Shown: positions 1 through 11,960, numbered from the stretch's first letter. The stretch is DNA of 42,000 bases from Glandiceps talaboti (GCF_964340395.1 NC_135564.1:925501-967500); one strand, 5' to 3'. Program-made: numbers and translations. The notes: generated by a model not told the origin, from the sequence alone.

Positions 1-322
1 TGAAAGACAATTTTCTAGTGAATATTTCGTGTGTTGACATTCATTTATGTCTGGTGTTTCGGGTTGATCAGTACCAATACCCTGTGATACCAGATATAAA
101 GCGCTTGTTGCTATGGGGACATAGCCGTAGAGAAAATGCCCCCCCCCCCTTCCACAACAATTTCGTTATATCAATACCTTGATGTGCTTTTGTTGATTGA
201 TAAAAGTCAAATCAGAGACGACCGTTCGGAAAAGTGTTCTTTTCAGGTAAAATGTTGTATTAGCTCGTCCAAGGCCAGAGATGACTACTTAGCCTAGCCA
301 ATTGATATCATATCCCGAACAC
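1..322. other. Non-coding left edge
   Basis: No reading frame of interest is visible. The only distinct element is an 11-base C run at 139-149. Confidence 0.6.
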
Positions 323-376
323 TATGTATGTATGTATGTATGTATGTATGTATGTATGTATGTATGTATGTATGTG

Positions 377-435
<59 letters not shown>

Positions 436-463
436 ATGTCTGTATGTATGTATGTATGTATGC
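323..463. repeat. Compound microsatellite (TATG)n-(TGTC)n-(TATG)n
   Basis: About 13 TATG units are followed by about 14 TGTC units and then a short return to TATG. The two motifs differ by one base, so the middle block probably arose by point mutation and expansion within a TATG tract. Both strands stay open in several frames, giving meaningless Met-Tyr-Val-Cys or Thr-His-Ile-Tyr peptides; there is no sign of a real gene. Confidence 0.97.
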
Positions 464-530
464 AAGGCTGATGTTCGATGTTGATGAAGTCTATTTGACT
501 GAGTTCTCTAGAAGAAAAAAACATGCATGT

Positions 531-2345
531 AAGCCATAAATTTGTATATCAAGCCATAAATTTGTATATCAAGCCATAACTTTAGATATCAAGCCATAAA
601 TTTGTATATCAAGCCATAAATGTGTATATCAAGCCATAAATTTGTATATCAAGCCATAAATTTGTATATCAAGCCATAAATTTGTATATCAAGCCATAAA
701 TGTGTATATCAAGCCATAACTTTGTATATCAAGCCATAACTTTGTATATCAAGCCATAAATTTGTATATCAAGCCACAAATGTGTATATCAAGCCATAAA
801 TTTGTATATCAAGCCATAAATGTGTAGATCAAGCCATAAATTTGTATATCAAGCTACAAATGTGTATATCAAGCCATAAATTTGTATATCAAGCCATAAA
901 TGTGTAGATCAAGCCATAAATTTGTATATCAACCCACAAATGTGTATATCAAGCCATAAATTTGTATATCAAGCCATAAATGTGTATATCAAGCCATAAA
1001 TTTGTATATCAAGCCATAACTTTGTATATCAAGCCATAAATTTGTATATCAAGCCATAAATTTGTATATCAAGCCATAAATTTGTATATCAAGCCATAAA
1101 TGTGTAGATCAAGCCATAAATTTGTATATCAAGCCATAAATTTGTATATCAAGCCATAAATTTGTATATCAAGCCATAAATGTGTAGATCAAGCCATAAA
1201 TTTGTATATCAAGCCATAAATTTGTATATCAAGCCATAAATGTGTAGATCAAGCCATAAATTTGTATATCAACCCACAAATGTGTATATCAAGCCATAAA
1301 TTTGTATATCAAGCCATAAATGTGTATATCAAGCCATAAATTTGTATATCAAGCTACAAATGTGTATATCAAGCCATAAATTTGTATATCAAGCCATAAA
1401 TGTGTAGATCAAGCCATAAATTTGTATATCATGCCATAAATTTGTATATCAAGCCATAAATTTGTATATCAAGCCATAAATGTGTATATCAAGCCATAAA
1501 TGTGTATATCAAGCCATAAATTTGTATATCAAGCCATAAATTTGTATATCAAGCCATAAATTTGTATATCAACCCACAAATGTGTATATCAAGCCATAAA
1601 TTTGTATATCAAGCCATAAATGTGTATATCAAGCCATAAATTTGTATATCAAGCCATAACTTTGTATATCAAGCCATAAATTTGTATATCAAGCCATAAA
1701 TGTGTATATCAAGCCATAAATTTGTATATCAAGCCATAAATGTGTAGATCAAGCCATAAATTTGTATATCAAGCTACAAATGTGTATATCAAGCCATAAA
1801 TTTGTATATCAAGCCATAAATGTGTAGATCAAGCCATAAATTTGTATATCAACCCACAAATGTGTATATCAAGCCATAAATTTGTATATCAAGCCATAAA
1901 TGTGTATATCAAGCCATAAATTTGTATATCAAGCTACAAATGTGTATATCAAGCCATAAATTTGTATATCAAGCCATAAATGTGTAGATCAAGCCATAAA
2001 TGTGTATATCATGCCATAAATTTGTATATCAAGCCATAAATTTGTATATCAAGCCATAAATGTGTATATCAAGCCATAAATGTGTATATCAAGCCATAAA
2101 TTTGTATATCAAGCCATAAATGTGTATATCAAGCCATAAATGTGTATATCAAGCCATAAATTTGTATATCAAGCCATAAATTTGTATATCAAGCCATAAA
2201 TGTGTATATCAAGCCATAAATTTGTATATCAAGCCATAAATTTGTATATCAACCCATGAATTTGTATATCAAGCCATAACTTTGTATATCAAGCCATAAC
2301 TTTGTATATCAAGCCATAAATGTGTATATCAAGCCATAAATTTGT
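531..2345. repeat. 20-bp satellite array, about 91 copies
   Basis: The array is uninterrupted head-to-tail copies of a 20-bp unit made of two decamers, AAGCCATAAA and TTTGTATATC. Copies differ only by recurrent substitutions: TGTGTATATC, TGTGTAGATC, AAGCTACAAA, AACCCACAAA and ATGCCATAAA. No unit-length indel was seen over 1.8 kb. The variants are not randomly placed: the block 1211-1540 recurs at 1791-2120 with one difference. This indicates segmental amplification by unequal exchange. No coding potential. Confidence 0.98.
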
Positions 2346-2348
2346 CGA

Positions 2349-2507
2349 TTTGCATATTGTGACACTCATTTACATCAAGTTTTGTACATCAAAACATTAA
2401 TTCTTCGAATTTGCCTATCGAGACATTCCTTCATTAAATTTGCATATTTGTGTGATTCATTCATTCATTTATAACAGTTTGTCACATCAAAGCATTCAGT
2501 TATGTCA
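2349..2507. repeat. Degenerate ~30-bp tandem units flanking the satellite
   Basis: Directly after the homogeneous array the sequence splits into about five loose units of 27-39 bp. Each begins with TTTG, usually followed by CATAT or TACATC-like text and then an ACATTCATT-like second half. The TTTGTAYATCAA core resembles the neighbouring 20-bp unit. The reading is that these are older, diverged relatives of the satellite; alignment by eye only. Confidence 0.55.
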
Positions 2508-2885
2508 TGTACATAAATCAGTTCGATAAATTTGGGTAAAGGCTTTGAAGGCTATAGAGAATCTCATGTCTAAACACGCAACTTATATTGACTGACAATC
2601 TTCATGTAAACTTCAAACCATATCAGTCCCAGAGACATTTTGTCCGTTCACAAAGGGTTTGTAATATTTCTTTCTAACTGTAATTAAAAGTGAACATAAT
2701 GTCGTCACCTGGTTTGGTTATCATTATTGTAATATTTCATTGATCAGTTGGTAGAGTTGAACTGCTAACGTTTTGGTTGGCTGTGAAGTTGAGACAAACA
2801 CAAGTTCAGAGTAATCCATACATAATCCCGTGTATCCATATTTCCTTAACCGTGTGTACGTGCAATTACCCCCCCCCCACCACCA
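2508..2885. other. Non-coding spacer
   Basis: Nothing recognisable apart from a 10-base C run at 2869-2878 just before the CA repeat. Confidence 0.55.
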
Positions 2886-2921
2886 TACACACACACACAC
2901 GCGCGCGCATGCATGCACACG

Positions 2922-2978
<57 letters not shown>

Positions 2979-2980
2979 TC
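2886..2980. repeat. (CA)n microsatellite with GC/ATGC interruption
   Basis: A CA tract is interrupted near 2901-2922 by GCGCGCGC and ATGCATGC segments and then resumes. Almost the whole stretch alternates purine and pyrimidine, a composition known to favour left-handed DNA. Overlapping His-Thr-rich open frames are artefacts. Confidence 0.96.
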
Positions 2981-4054
2981 GCATCGCCCTACCTTCGTGG
3001 CAATATGATCAAATTTTCCCCAATGGGACTTCTATACAACCACCCACTTAGCTCAAACCAAGACAATATGTTTATTCTGAACTATTTTATATCAATGCTC
3101 TTTTGTAAAAAATGTGTCAAAAACTTTGCTGTGCGAAAATTTACATAAAGCTTGGCACTGCGTATTATCTAGGTAGTAGAATATTTGACAAAATAGCACA
3201 GGTGTGCGGGTAATTTTTTGTTGTTTAGGTTAGTGATGGTTTGTTTACTTGTTTACCTGTGATATTTTTTGCGGTATAAAGTTGCTTGGCTTTGACGGTG
3301 TTAATTGTTGCTTGGTTGGTTGGCTATGTCGTTGCTTGGTTAAATATAGACTTGTCGTGACTATACACTTCACAAGGTCATCCTGCTGTCACATATGAAG
3401 TTCAACTACTAAGTACAAATTGAAGCCAGCTAACCTGAAACACTATGTCGTCCTTCCAGTCTTACAAATATTGTACCGTTTTATCGTCTGCGCAGACAAA
3501 AATGTAAAAATAGTAACTGTTGTTACATTTTGATATTTGAATATGTGATCACCCAAAGGTAACTGACGCAAAGAAAATGTAACAATTTTATGAATATTTT
3601 TGTCACGTCAGGCATTGAAACGTTGCAGTAGTTGTAAGATTGCTGTTGAACCAGACGATAAAATGTAGCAATGTTAGTAAGATGTTTTATAAACTTAGAC
3701 GCCGTTCTCTTTCTGATTAACTGGATTTTATTGTATTTGTAAAGATATTTCGTAAATTTACATTTTAATTTGTGCAATGTACCAATATCATGAAATCGAC
3801 TCCACCTGAACACATAATGTGCAAGGGTATTTGTTCAGACATTCTCAGATTTTTATTACACGTTTAATTAGTATATGTCCAATTTCTTGTAATTTGAAGA
3901 GTTGGATATAAACTAACTTGACATTTACAGAGGTAACTCCTAATGTTACATGTATTCCTAATAGGACGATAAGGTTAAAGATCATGGATTTATAGTAAAT
4001 GGTGGCACACGCTAAGTGTATGATCCCTCTACTTGTGTGGAAACACTTTAATCT
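2981..4054. other. Non-coding DNA
   Basis: No exon-like segment recognised. GGTT/GCTTGGTTGG short tandem text around 3300-3340 is a minor simple-sequence patch. A 96-residue minus-strand frame (3523-3813) has no recognisable motif and is AT-driven. Confidence 0.5.
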
Positions 4055-4231
4055 ATAAAACTTTAATTAAACTGAGTTTGATCAATAATGTTAATGTCTA
4101 TGGATGTCTTCGATGACATTACAGTCGTCTGCTGGCGATGTTGGTAAAGTGTAGCACGTCATAGTGCTTTCCTTGACATTTTAGTATACGTATTATAAAT
4201 TACGTCATCAAATCATTTGTGTATTATACCA
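4055..4231 (+). repeat. Dispersed repeat, copy A
   Basis: This segment shares ordered similarity with 15860-16081. Shared blocks, in order, are ATAAAACTT, GAGTTTG, a GATGTCTTCGATGACATTACAG-like block, GTCTGCTGGC, GACATTTTA, TATACGTAT and ATAAATTACGTCATC. The order and spacing are kept while the text between them diverges, as expected for two old copies of one interspersed element. Orientation is the same in both. No open frame or clear terminal inverted repeat was found, so the class (SINE, MITE or other) is undecided. Confidence 0.65.
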
Positions 4232-7200
4232 TGCACAAGTCAGATTCAACAAAAAATATGGAATATATACTCTGGTCGTTCTACGTCACGACAACGCGTG
4301 TCTACGTCACTGGTTCTGCTGTGTTTGAAATATGAGTTACAACGTTCAAAATTGCCATTACTTTCCCCGATTTTCTTTGATATTACTGGCACTGATATAT
4401 TTATGTTATTCTCCAATACTTTTCTTCATTCAGCTGGCAAATACTCATGACCTAAAGGTTGTCACTACGAGTCGGTAGACGAGTAGTGACAAAGGCCCCC
4501 TAGGTGACTCATATTTTACTTGACTGAACGAAGAAAAATATTGGGGAATAACATCTAATTATGGCTGCCTAAACAAAGGTGCTTTTTACCATGCAACAAA
4601 AATTAACAAGTATACACTATGCTTATTCCATTTTAAAGCAAAAGGCTATACTCTGAAAATTATAAGGAAAACTAGAATATGCCGTACATACATAAAAACT
4701 GACGAGACGTTAGAGTTCTCATACTTGGTTTGACCTTCCCAAGGGTCAAAGTTGATTGATTCCAATTCTTACCCTCTAATACGTTTTCATCCTTACCATT
4801 CTTCCGCCCTCTTTGTCTCACATACTTAGTGGTAGATATTTACAAGCCGGTTTGTAACTATGGTGATGTACGGTATCTAGTATTATCCTAAAACTGGACA
4901 GCGATAGAAAATTTACAAATTTTACGTTTAAACTATGTATTTAGCGTTTACGAATTGTTGCACTGTGCTTCTCTGCCAAATAAGCCGTATGCCTGTGGGC
5001 AATCTGATTGTAAACCTTTCCAAAGACAGTACGTTTTTATTTAGTGTAGAATTCGTACTCGGTGAAAACGTGTTCATTCAAGGTCCAGCAGATAGCCAGG
5101 TTGGCATAGAAATGACAGATATGTTGATTCAGTGTTATCATGGATTACGCATACAACTTTCACCACTTTTCATTCCTAGCATTATTTCCATGCTCAGCAA
5201 ATTCCTCGTTTTCGTCTGCATGCGGTTATCAGATTGCTTTGAAGCCCGACGACCCCCACATGTGTATTCCCACTCTTCACAGAGAGGAATCATTGGACCC
5301 AAGGATTTTCAATTATCATCATGTCACTCACTGTCTTACTTCACAGTTTTATCAACTTCGTATTTGAAGCATCCGATGCTACTAAAGTACCTACGCTTTG
5401 CGCCCCTTGAAAATTACAAGAGACACCAATACGGTTCTCACCTGTCAATCATCGTCAAACCGGTGTCAAATGCACGGCGAACTCTGTGGTACTTGAAATT
5501 CTCCACTACGAATATTTCACACGTCTGACCATCCACTCTTAGAAAAAGTATACATGATCACGGCGTAGTAATAGCTAGCGCTTCACAGCCGAGAGTCTAT
5601 TGCACTCATCGACAACGAACATGACATGCAATGAAAAAGAGAAAGAAACTCTATCCACAGAACCTTATAAAATCGGAGACCGTATCCTAGCATAGTTCCG
5701 TGGACCTCTAAATGTCACAAGTTGGCATCTGACACGCTTGCATACCGTTCAGAGTTCGTTCCCCTTCCCTGTTAGATTAATCCTACCAGTTATTTTGAAA
5801 ATACCAACACTTTATTTCATTTCGTATATATCATCTCAGATATTGGTGAATATATTTATTTAAAAAGTAATATTTCCTATCAACCTAGAGATATTTGAAC
5901 GGTGTAAGTGCAAGCTTTAACTGCAGCAAAGGGTAACCGAAAAGATTTGGCGCGAAATGGAGATTTTGACAGACATATTCTCCCGCTCAAAACTTTTGAA
6001 ACCTCGTTTTACAAATGTGCTTACTCAATATTTTCGAATCTATTCGTTGAAAATGACAAGCTAACGTCAACAAAGCAAGGTTTCATATGTAGCGTGGTCC
6101 CTTAATGAGAGTTTTTACTTCATTAAAGGGATGTAGACTGTAATTTGATAAATTTCAGGTGACATTTTTTATTTGACATTGAACATTACCTTTTGTCCAT
6201 CATGTTATTACAAGGTGAATTAATTGTGTTGGCCAATATTTTATATGTCTTACCTGAATGCAACGTCAGTACTTTCTCAATAACTCCATATGATTAATTA
6301 TGTTGCTATGAGTGCGTTAACAATTGGCTTTTCAATAAACGAGCTTAAATATCGACAAAAAATTCATCAGGTTTCGGAGTAAATGTCTCTTTAATCAAAA
6401 CGTTAGACAGTAATTCATGTCTGGTCTTTGTCACACAATGTCCAAACTTGTAAGATAAAACTTGAAGCAATACGATACTGGCAATATATTAAGTCGATCG
6501 GCTAAGTTACCGGTGCACTGTCCTTCTTTCAAGTTGTAAATACCAACGATAAGATTTTCGATGTATTTACTCTCGCGAAACGTGCGGCACCGATTTTATC
6601 AGTAAAAATTAATCTACCATGGAAAAACCCAATTCCTTATACTTCGAGGGGGGATACGTCGACGGGGGGGGGGGGGGGTATACTTACAATAGTATAACAA
6701 CTATTCCATACAATATCTGCAGATAAAAGGAATGGGGCATACATGTATTAGTTTTTATCCATAGCTACGTGTGTACATAGGTGTGGCCACTTAATTGTCC
6801 CCACAGCTGCAGGTGTGCACGATAGATCAACTTGAACTTTGTTAGGTTTTTCATTTAATTGAAATAAACACCTGCGAAGGAATTTTACGACTACAAGAAT
6901 GCATTAATATGCAATGTAGCGATTGTTTAAATTGTCTTCGCTGTTGGCATTTCGGTTAGAAATGCCGTTGCGATATGTGAACTCTATCGCGAGATTCCTC
7001 GAGACCTTAGACGAAAGGTCGTTGTTCGAGAGGTTAGTTTACGTCGAGTTGACACATCTGTTTTCTATTTACCTGCCCAGAATTAAATACTGATGAAAAG
7101 AGAAAAGGTCATAAATATTTGGAAATAAAGGTATTTCAAATCGTAAATTAGTAGTTTTTGAAACATGTTCTCCATGTCTGAATGAATTCTCTGTAATCAC

Positions 7201-7858
7201 GTTTATCAGGCGAAGCGGTGTTGGCCAAGGCCCAACGATCTTGACACGTGTTCGATGAGAGCAACACAGGTGCGTCGAAATGACAAGCATCAACTTAACA
7301 AGACCGTAAAACCTGTCAGTTACTTGAAACATTAGCGTAAAACAAACAATTTAGACCGAAGCTGGTCGTTGTCCCTCTCTATGCTTTTATTCAACTAGCT
7401 ATATTAAAAGTGTGATAAGCGATGCATTCGAAAATACCATAACAAAAAAACTTGCTAAGATGAAACGTAATATCCCGTCGCTACCTGTGTTAAACAATAC
7501 ATTTTTTAATGTTATCGCTTGTGGTATCCGTGGGGGTCTTAGCATGCATGGCTACCAACTAGCACACCTGTGTGATACGAATACATTCCTTCTATAAATA
7601 AAAAACATAACGAATACCACCCCGAGGATTTAAAATTAGCTAAAGTTATGTCCGAACCTTTGGAGAATTCCCCAACGCGCATTTCTTTGTGATGTACTTA
7701 AACTTTTCCGCTATCGGGAAACGAGTCTTTTGTGTGACTTTAAAGTTGTAACGCATTGCCTACAGAGTTAGTTATTCGATTTCAATCGAACGATCTGAGG
7801 GATGCAGACGTGTGATGTATAGAATCCGACACGGTGCTGCTTTGGTCAATGACGTGGT
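4232..7858. other. Non-coding DNA
   Basis: The longest non-repetitive open frame of the window lies here (4935-5528, plus, 197 codons). It shows no recognisable domain, no consistent exon boundaries and an amino-acid mix typical of chance frames, so it is not called. A 15-base G run sits at 6664-6678. Otherwise nothing identified. Confidence 0.45.
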
Positions 7859-7973
7859 TATAAAAACTAACTTTGGGCGAGGCACAAAGGGAACAAAACG
7901 TCTAGTCCAACAAGTATAAGAATCCACTTGAAAATTACACCCAAAATATCCTCAAGAGAGCTATCGAGTGATG
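7859..7973 (+). promoter_or_regulatory. Candidate TATA promoter with downstream splice donor
   Basis: A TATAAAAA box at 7859-7866 follows a TGACGTGG half-CRE. A good donor context, ATG|GTAAGG, occurs about 80 bp downstream of the expected start site, with the cut after 7973. Together they could form a first exon of roughly 80 bp. The only ATG is the one abutting the donor. No downstream exon was matched, so this may be coincidence. Confidence 0.2.
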
Positions 7974-9435
7974 GTAAGGCAAGGCAAGGAATCAGAAAAT
8001 GAAACACCTTTTTACGAATTAAATTAAGGGTCTTGGGCTTTCTCAGGGGCTTATCTTATTGAGGAGACGTGGAAAATACACGAATCACCAGTCGATCAAA
8101 TTCTTTTACGATTCTGTGTGATTAAACTGGACAGCATATTGAATCGGTGAAAGTAAGCGTGCTAGAATTACCCCACCCCACGTTTGACCTTTGAACTTCG
8201 TCAAAGTTACCGTAAAATTGTCTTCCAAGCACTACTTCAATTTCAATATAGAGTGTTCGGGGATTTTAAACCATGACCAGGGTCCCTGGATAAATCTATT
8301 CAAACCTTTCATCTGTATTCCGCTGATTGGTATTGTTTAGAGTTGTGTATGATTTGTTCTAACTCGAACCGTGAACGAAGTAAGTAATAATAAGTGAGCA
8401 CTGGTTTTAAACTTTCAAACCAAGACTAAGAAAATACTATACAGTGTAGGCTTTTAGAAAATGAGGACCATTTATAGAGTTTTTGAAAACACTACTTTAC
8501 ATACGACCTTAGAGAGAATTGCCAATCTGTCCGATAATACCCAGAAAAATTTGCCGCGAGGGGTGTTGAACGGGCAGTGAATACGAGCTTATAGGGTATA
8601 GTTGGGGCGTTCTGTAGGAGCTACCCCCGGGGTTGGATTAGAAGGTACCCAATGCCCGTCATCCTATGTCTTACAATCTGATTAGTGATAGCTATAGAAT
8701 GCTTGCCAGCATACACGTGTACACAGACCAACGTTGCGACTTAATGATGGATACACAGGTGTCCTCTATTGTTTCGTAATTAAAATATCTCTGAATGATT
8801 TAATTAGTGGGTTTCCACCTTAGCCTAAACCGGCGGACGTATGCAAATATAGCTTATTTATATGCAAATACAGACACAAGCATGACGAGCAGTAACATAG
8901 AATTCGAAATCGACGGAAACCAATCTATAGGCAATATGTAAAATCTTCAATAATATGCAAATTTTCGCTTCATGTAATGGGCATCATGGGTTAACACTGA
9001 TATCAACTCTACTTTTTTTACACCGTATGTTTGTATTGCATGCCATGTGTTCTGAGAACGACAAGTACTATGTAATTGCATTAGAAATATTGAATTGAAA
9101 TGTGTCATTTATTGGCTGAAAAAATGGTTTATTTTTCTTTCTACTTTCACCAACAATCAAGGAGGACGTGTGGTTCTCAACATCGATCAGAATTATTAAA
9201 GGAATTTAAAGCTAGTGACCCCATGTTGTTATCTAACTAGGTTGACGTGGTCTGTGACGGGGAGGGAGGGGGAGTATATCGCCTGCACAGAATAATGGAG
9301 TACTTTGTGGCTAAAACACTTTTTGAGTGATGAGTCAATGATTATCTACTAACTTTGACTACAGGGGACCCAGGTTTAGTTGGCGTTGTTTACCAGAAAA
9401 AAAGAAAAGAATCGACAACAAATATATACCAACAC

Positions 9436-9438
<3 letters not shown>
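7974..9438. other. Non-coding DNA with POU octamer cluster
   Basis: No coding content recognised. It contains three perfect ATGCAAAT octamers at 8841-8848, 8862-8869 and 8955-8962, described under findings. Confidence 0.5.
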
Positions 9439-9503
<65 letters not shown>

Positions 9504-9522
9504 TACACGCACGCACGCACAT

Positions 9523-9594
<72 letters not shown>

Positions 9595-9622
9595 TCACAT
9601 GCATGCATGCATGCATGCATGC
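9439..9622. repeat. Compound microsatellite (CA)n-(CAGA)n-(ATGC)n
   Basis: About 30 CA units run to 9499, followed by short ACAT and ACGC units. About 17 CAGA units then occupy 9524-9592, and about six ATGC units end the locus at 9599-9622. Open frames on both strands across it are simple-repeat artefacts. Confidence 0.97.
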
Positions 9623-10090
9623 ACGAACACGCACCTATCCACCCATCCTTGTAACGAATGGACTATTAGTACATTAGGGGATTTATGTGTTGAAATTTAG
9701 TTTAAAAACATTTACTGTGTATGATTTTTTTATTGTCAATAGTCCGTTTTTGATGTCGTTTTGGTCGTGGTTCATCATCACTTATATCTGAATTTGCATA
9801 TTAATGTCTCATTAGTGGGGAAAGGGGGGAATGATCATCACTCTAAGTCCTTATTAACTTATGATGAAAATCAATTGTTAAATAGAAAGATGACAAACGA
9901 CGAATACAATAAAAATGTAATGTGATGTAATGTAATGTAATGTAATGTAATGTAATGTTATATAATGAGTTACTATGTGATGCAATATTGAAAGAGCTCG
10001 TTAACATTTTTAGTTTTGCCAATAAACCTTCCATTTATCATTTCTCAGGCAGGAAATGATCGTGTACTATTTACTACAAATGTTGAAATG
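9623..10090. other. Non-coding DNA with (TAATG)n patch
   Basis: A pentanucleotide (TAATG)n tract of about nine units, with one TGATG variant, occupies 9913-9960. No gene seen. Confidence 0.7.
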
Positions 10091-10185
10091 CCTATCCAAT
10101 ACTATACATTGTATAGGCGTATTCCCCCCGTACTGTAGCCTATCCAATACTATACATTGTATAGGCGTATTCCCCCCGTACTGTA
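10091..10185. repeat. 48-bp tandem duplication
   Basis: Bases 10091-10138 are repeated directly at 10139-10185, essentially without change up to the last base. Each copy contains the small inverted repeat CTATAC-ATT-GTATAG and a run of six C. The identity implies a recent duplication or one kept uniform by conversion. Confidence 0.95.
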
Positions 10186-10429
10186 ATTAAACTTGAAAGA
10201 ACCTCGTTTTCGTCTATAAGTTTCTGTTTCATTTCAAGTACTGTGAGTTTACATGTTGTCCGAGTTTGGTTTGAAGAAAGTATAAATCTTTAGTATTTAT
10301 GTGCATGTATAACATGAATTGTGTAGTTTACGTAAATGTTAAAGTAATTCAAAAAGTCACCACGTATAATTCGACAGCTCTGTCATTCAAGATAACTCTC
10401 ACCTGTGTCAATGGGATAGTTCTAGTCAA
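10186..10429. other. Short non-coding spacer
   Basis: AT-rich, no recognised element. Confidence 0.5.
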
Positions 10430-10464
<35 letters not shown>

Positions 10465-10479
10465 ATGTATGTATGTATG

Positions 10480-10510
<31 letters not shown>

Positions 10511-10665
10511 GTATGTATGTATGTATGTATGTATGTATGTATGTATGTATGTGTGTGTATGTATGTATGTATGTATGTATGTATGTATGTATGTATGTAT
10601 GTGTGTGTGTATGTATGTATGTATGTATGTATGTATGTATGTATGTATGTATGTGTGTGTGTGTA

Positions 10666-10698
<33 letters not shown>

Positions 10699-10897
10699 AT
10701 GTATGTATGTATGTATGTATGTATGTATGTATGTATGTATGTATGTATGTATGTATGTATGTATGTGTGTATGTGTGTGTGTATGTATGTATGTATGTAT
10801 GTATGTATGTATGTATGTGTGTGTATGTGTGTATGTATGTATGTATGTATGTATGTATGTATGTATGTATGTATGTGTGTGTGTGTGTGTGTATGTA

Positions 10898-10928
<31 letters not shown>

Positions 10929-11101
10929 ATGTATGTATGTATGTATGTATGTATGTATGTGTGTGTGTATGTATGTGTGTGTGTGTATGTATGTATGTAT
11001 GTATGTATGTATGTATGTATGTATGTATGTATGTGTGTATGTATGTATGTATGTATGTATGTATGTATGTATGTATGTATGTATGTATGTATGTATGTAT
11101 G

Positions 11102-11130
<29 letters not shown>
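10430..11130. repeat. Very long (TGTC)n-(TATG)n/(TG)n microsatellite
   Basis: About eight TGTC units lead into nearly 670 bp of TATG units, broken at intervals by TG runs of 3-9 units. There is one TAAG variant near 10508. The length and purine-pyrimidine alternation make it a likely hypermutable locus. Frames of 219-277 codons in every phase and on both strands encode only Met-Tyr-Val-Cys or His-Thr-Tyr-Ile repeats and are not genes. Confidence 0.98.
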
Positions 11131-11135
<5 letters not shown>

Positions 11136-11659
11136 TGGATCTATATGTATTCCATATCAACGAATTTTTTTACTGAAGTATTACTGTCAGATCGTCATAG
11201 CTAACAATGTCAGACATATCCTGGCGTGAATAACTTTCTATCATATATTCTGTATATAGAAGTGATGTCTGTTGTAGCTACATCAAAATAGATTACTGTC
11301 AATACTTGATATGTGTATACTTTTCGCTGCATTTACCGTCATATTGTATATGCACCAGGCCTCTTTGTTGTAAAGCTGGTATCATGTTCATTTCTTTGTT
11401 GTGGTGGGCGGAGTTGTTCTATTTTTGTTGTTTTTGTTTTCTAAGAGCTAATGAGAAAAATAATGAGAAAAATAGGATCGATATCATTTGGTCACTAAAC
11501 ATTGTAACCATGGTTAATGCAGTAATAGTACTTGTAGAGTTGTAGGAAATGTTCACAACTATAGAGCAATAAGTATTCAGCTGTGTTAGCTAACAAGGAA
11601 AAAGATAAATAATTCCAGATAACTTTTATCACTACCGTGGAGTTGTGAAGTAGAGTATT
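11131..11659. other. Non-coding DNA
   Basis: No recognised element; a TAATGAGAAAAA duplication of 12-13 bp occurs near 11448-11475. Confidence 0.5.
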
Positions 11660-11960
11660 GATGGTCGAATAGTTAGAGTGGTCGACTTGGAACCTATACA
11701 AGTCGCCGCTAGCCGTTTTGTTTCGGAATGGCTAAAGTTGGGCAAGATTTGAACCACTGTTGTACCCCAGTCAATCCAGCTGTATGACTGGGGACCTGAT
11801 AGGATAGAGGTTGCAATGTGAATGCTTTAATCATATATGCTGCAATGGCTTTTCTTCTCCCAAGGGAGTTGAGGAAGCTGTATAGCTTTGTGTCGATATA
11901 GGTGTGTGCCATGGGTAGTAAGTGTACCCTGCTTTGGTCATGACATCCATTGTGGAATTG
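11660..11960 (+). mobile_element. Probable tRNA-derived SINE
   Basis: The head carries a perfect polymerase III A box, TAGTTAGAGTGG, at 11670-11681. A degenerate B-box-like GTTTCGGAATGGC follows at about 11720-11732, a spacing normal for tRNA promoters. The body contains a CCCAGTC-CAGCTGT-GACTGGGGACCTG segment and a TTGCAATGTGAATGC segment, which resemble conserved central domains known from invertebrate SINEs (recalled similarity, not searched). There is no reverse transcriptase, as expected for a non-autonomous element. Ends, poly-A tail and target-site duplications could not be fixed, so the right limit is approximate. Confidence 0.6.

Noticed and set aside
531-2345. Centromeric satellite or telomere
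   Set aside because: The array is only 1.8 kb, flanked by ordinary sequence, and the unit is not telomere-like; a local satellite is the simpler reading.
4935-5528. 197-codon plus-strand frame, the longest non-repetitive one
   Set aside because: No domain, motif or repeat-element signature recognised, and no supporting splice signals or promoter; likely a chance frame.
9359-9700. His-Thr / Cys-Val open frames on both strands
   Set aside because: Products of the CA and CAGA microsatellite.
10299-11229. Open frames of 219-277 codons on both strands
   Set aside because: They are created by TATG/TG/TGTC repeats and encode only Met-Tyr-Val-Cys or Thr-His-Ile-Tyr runs.
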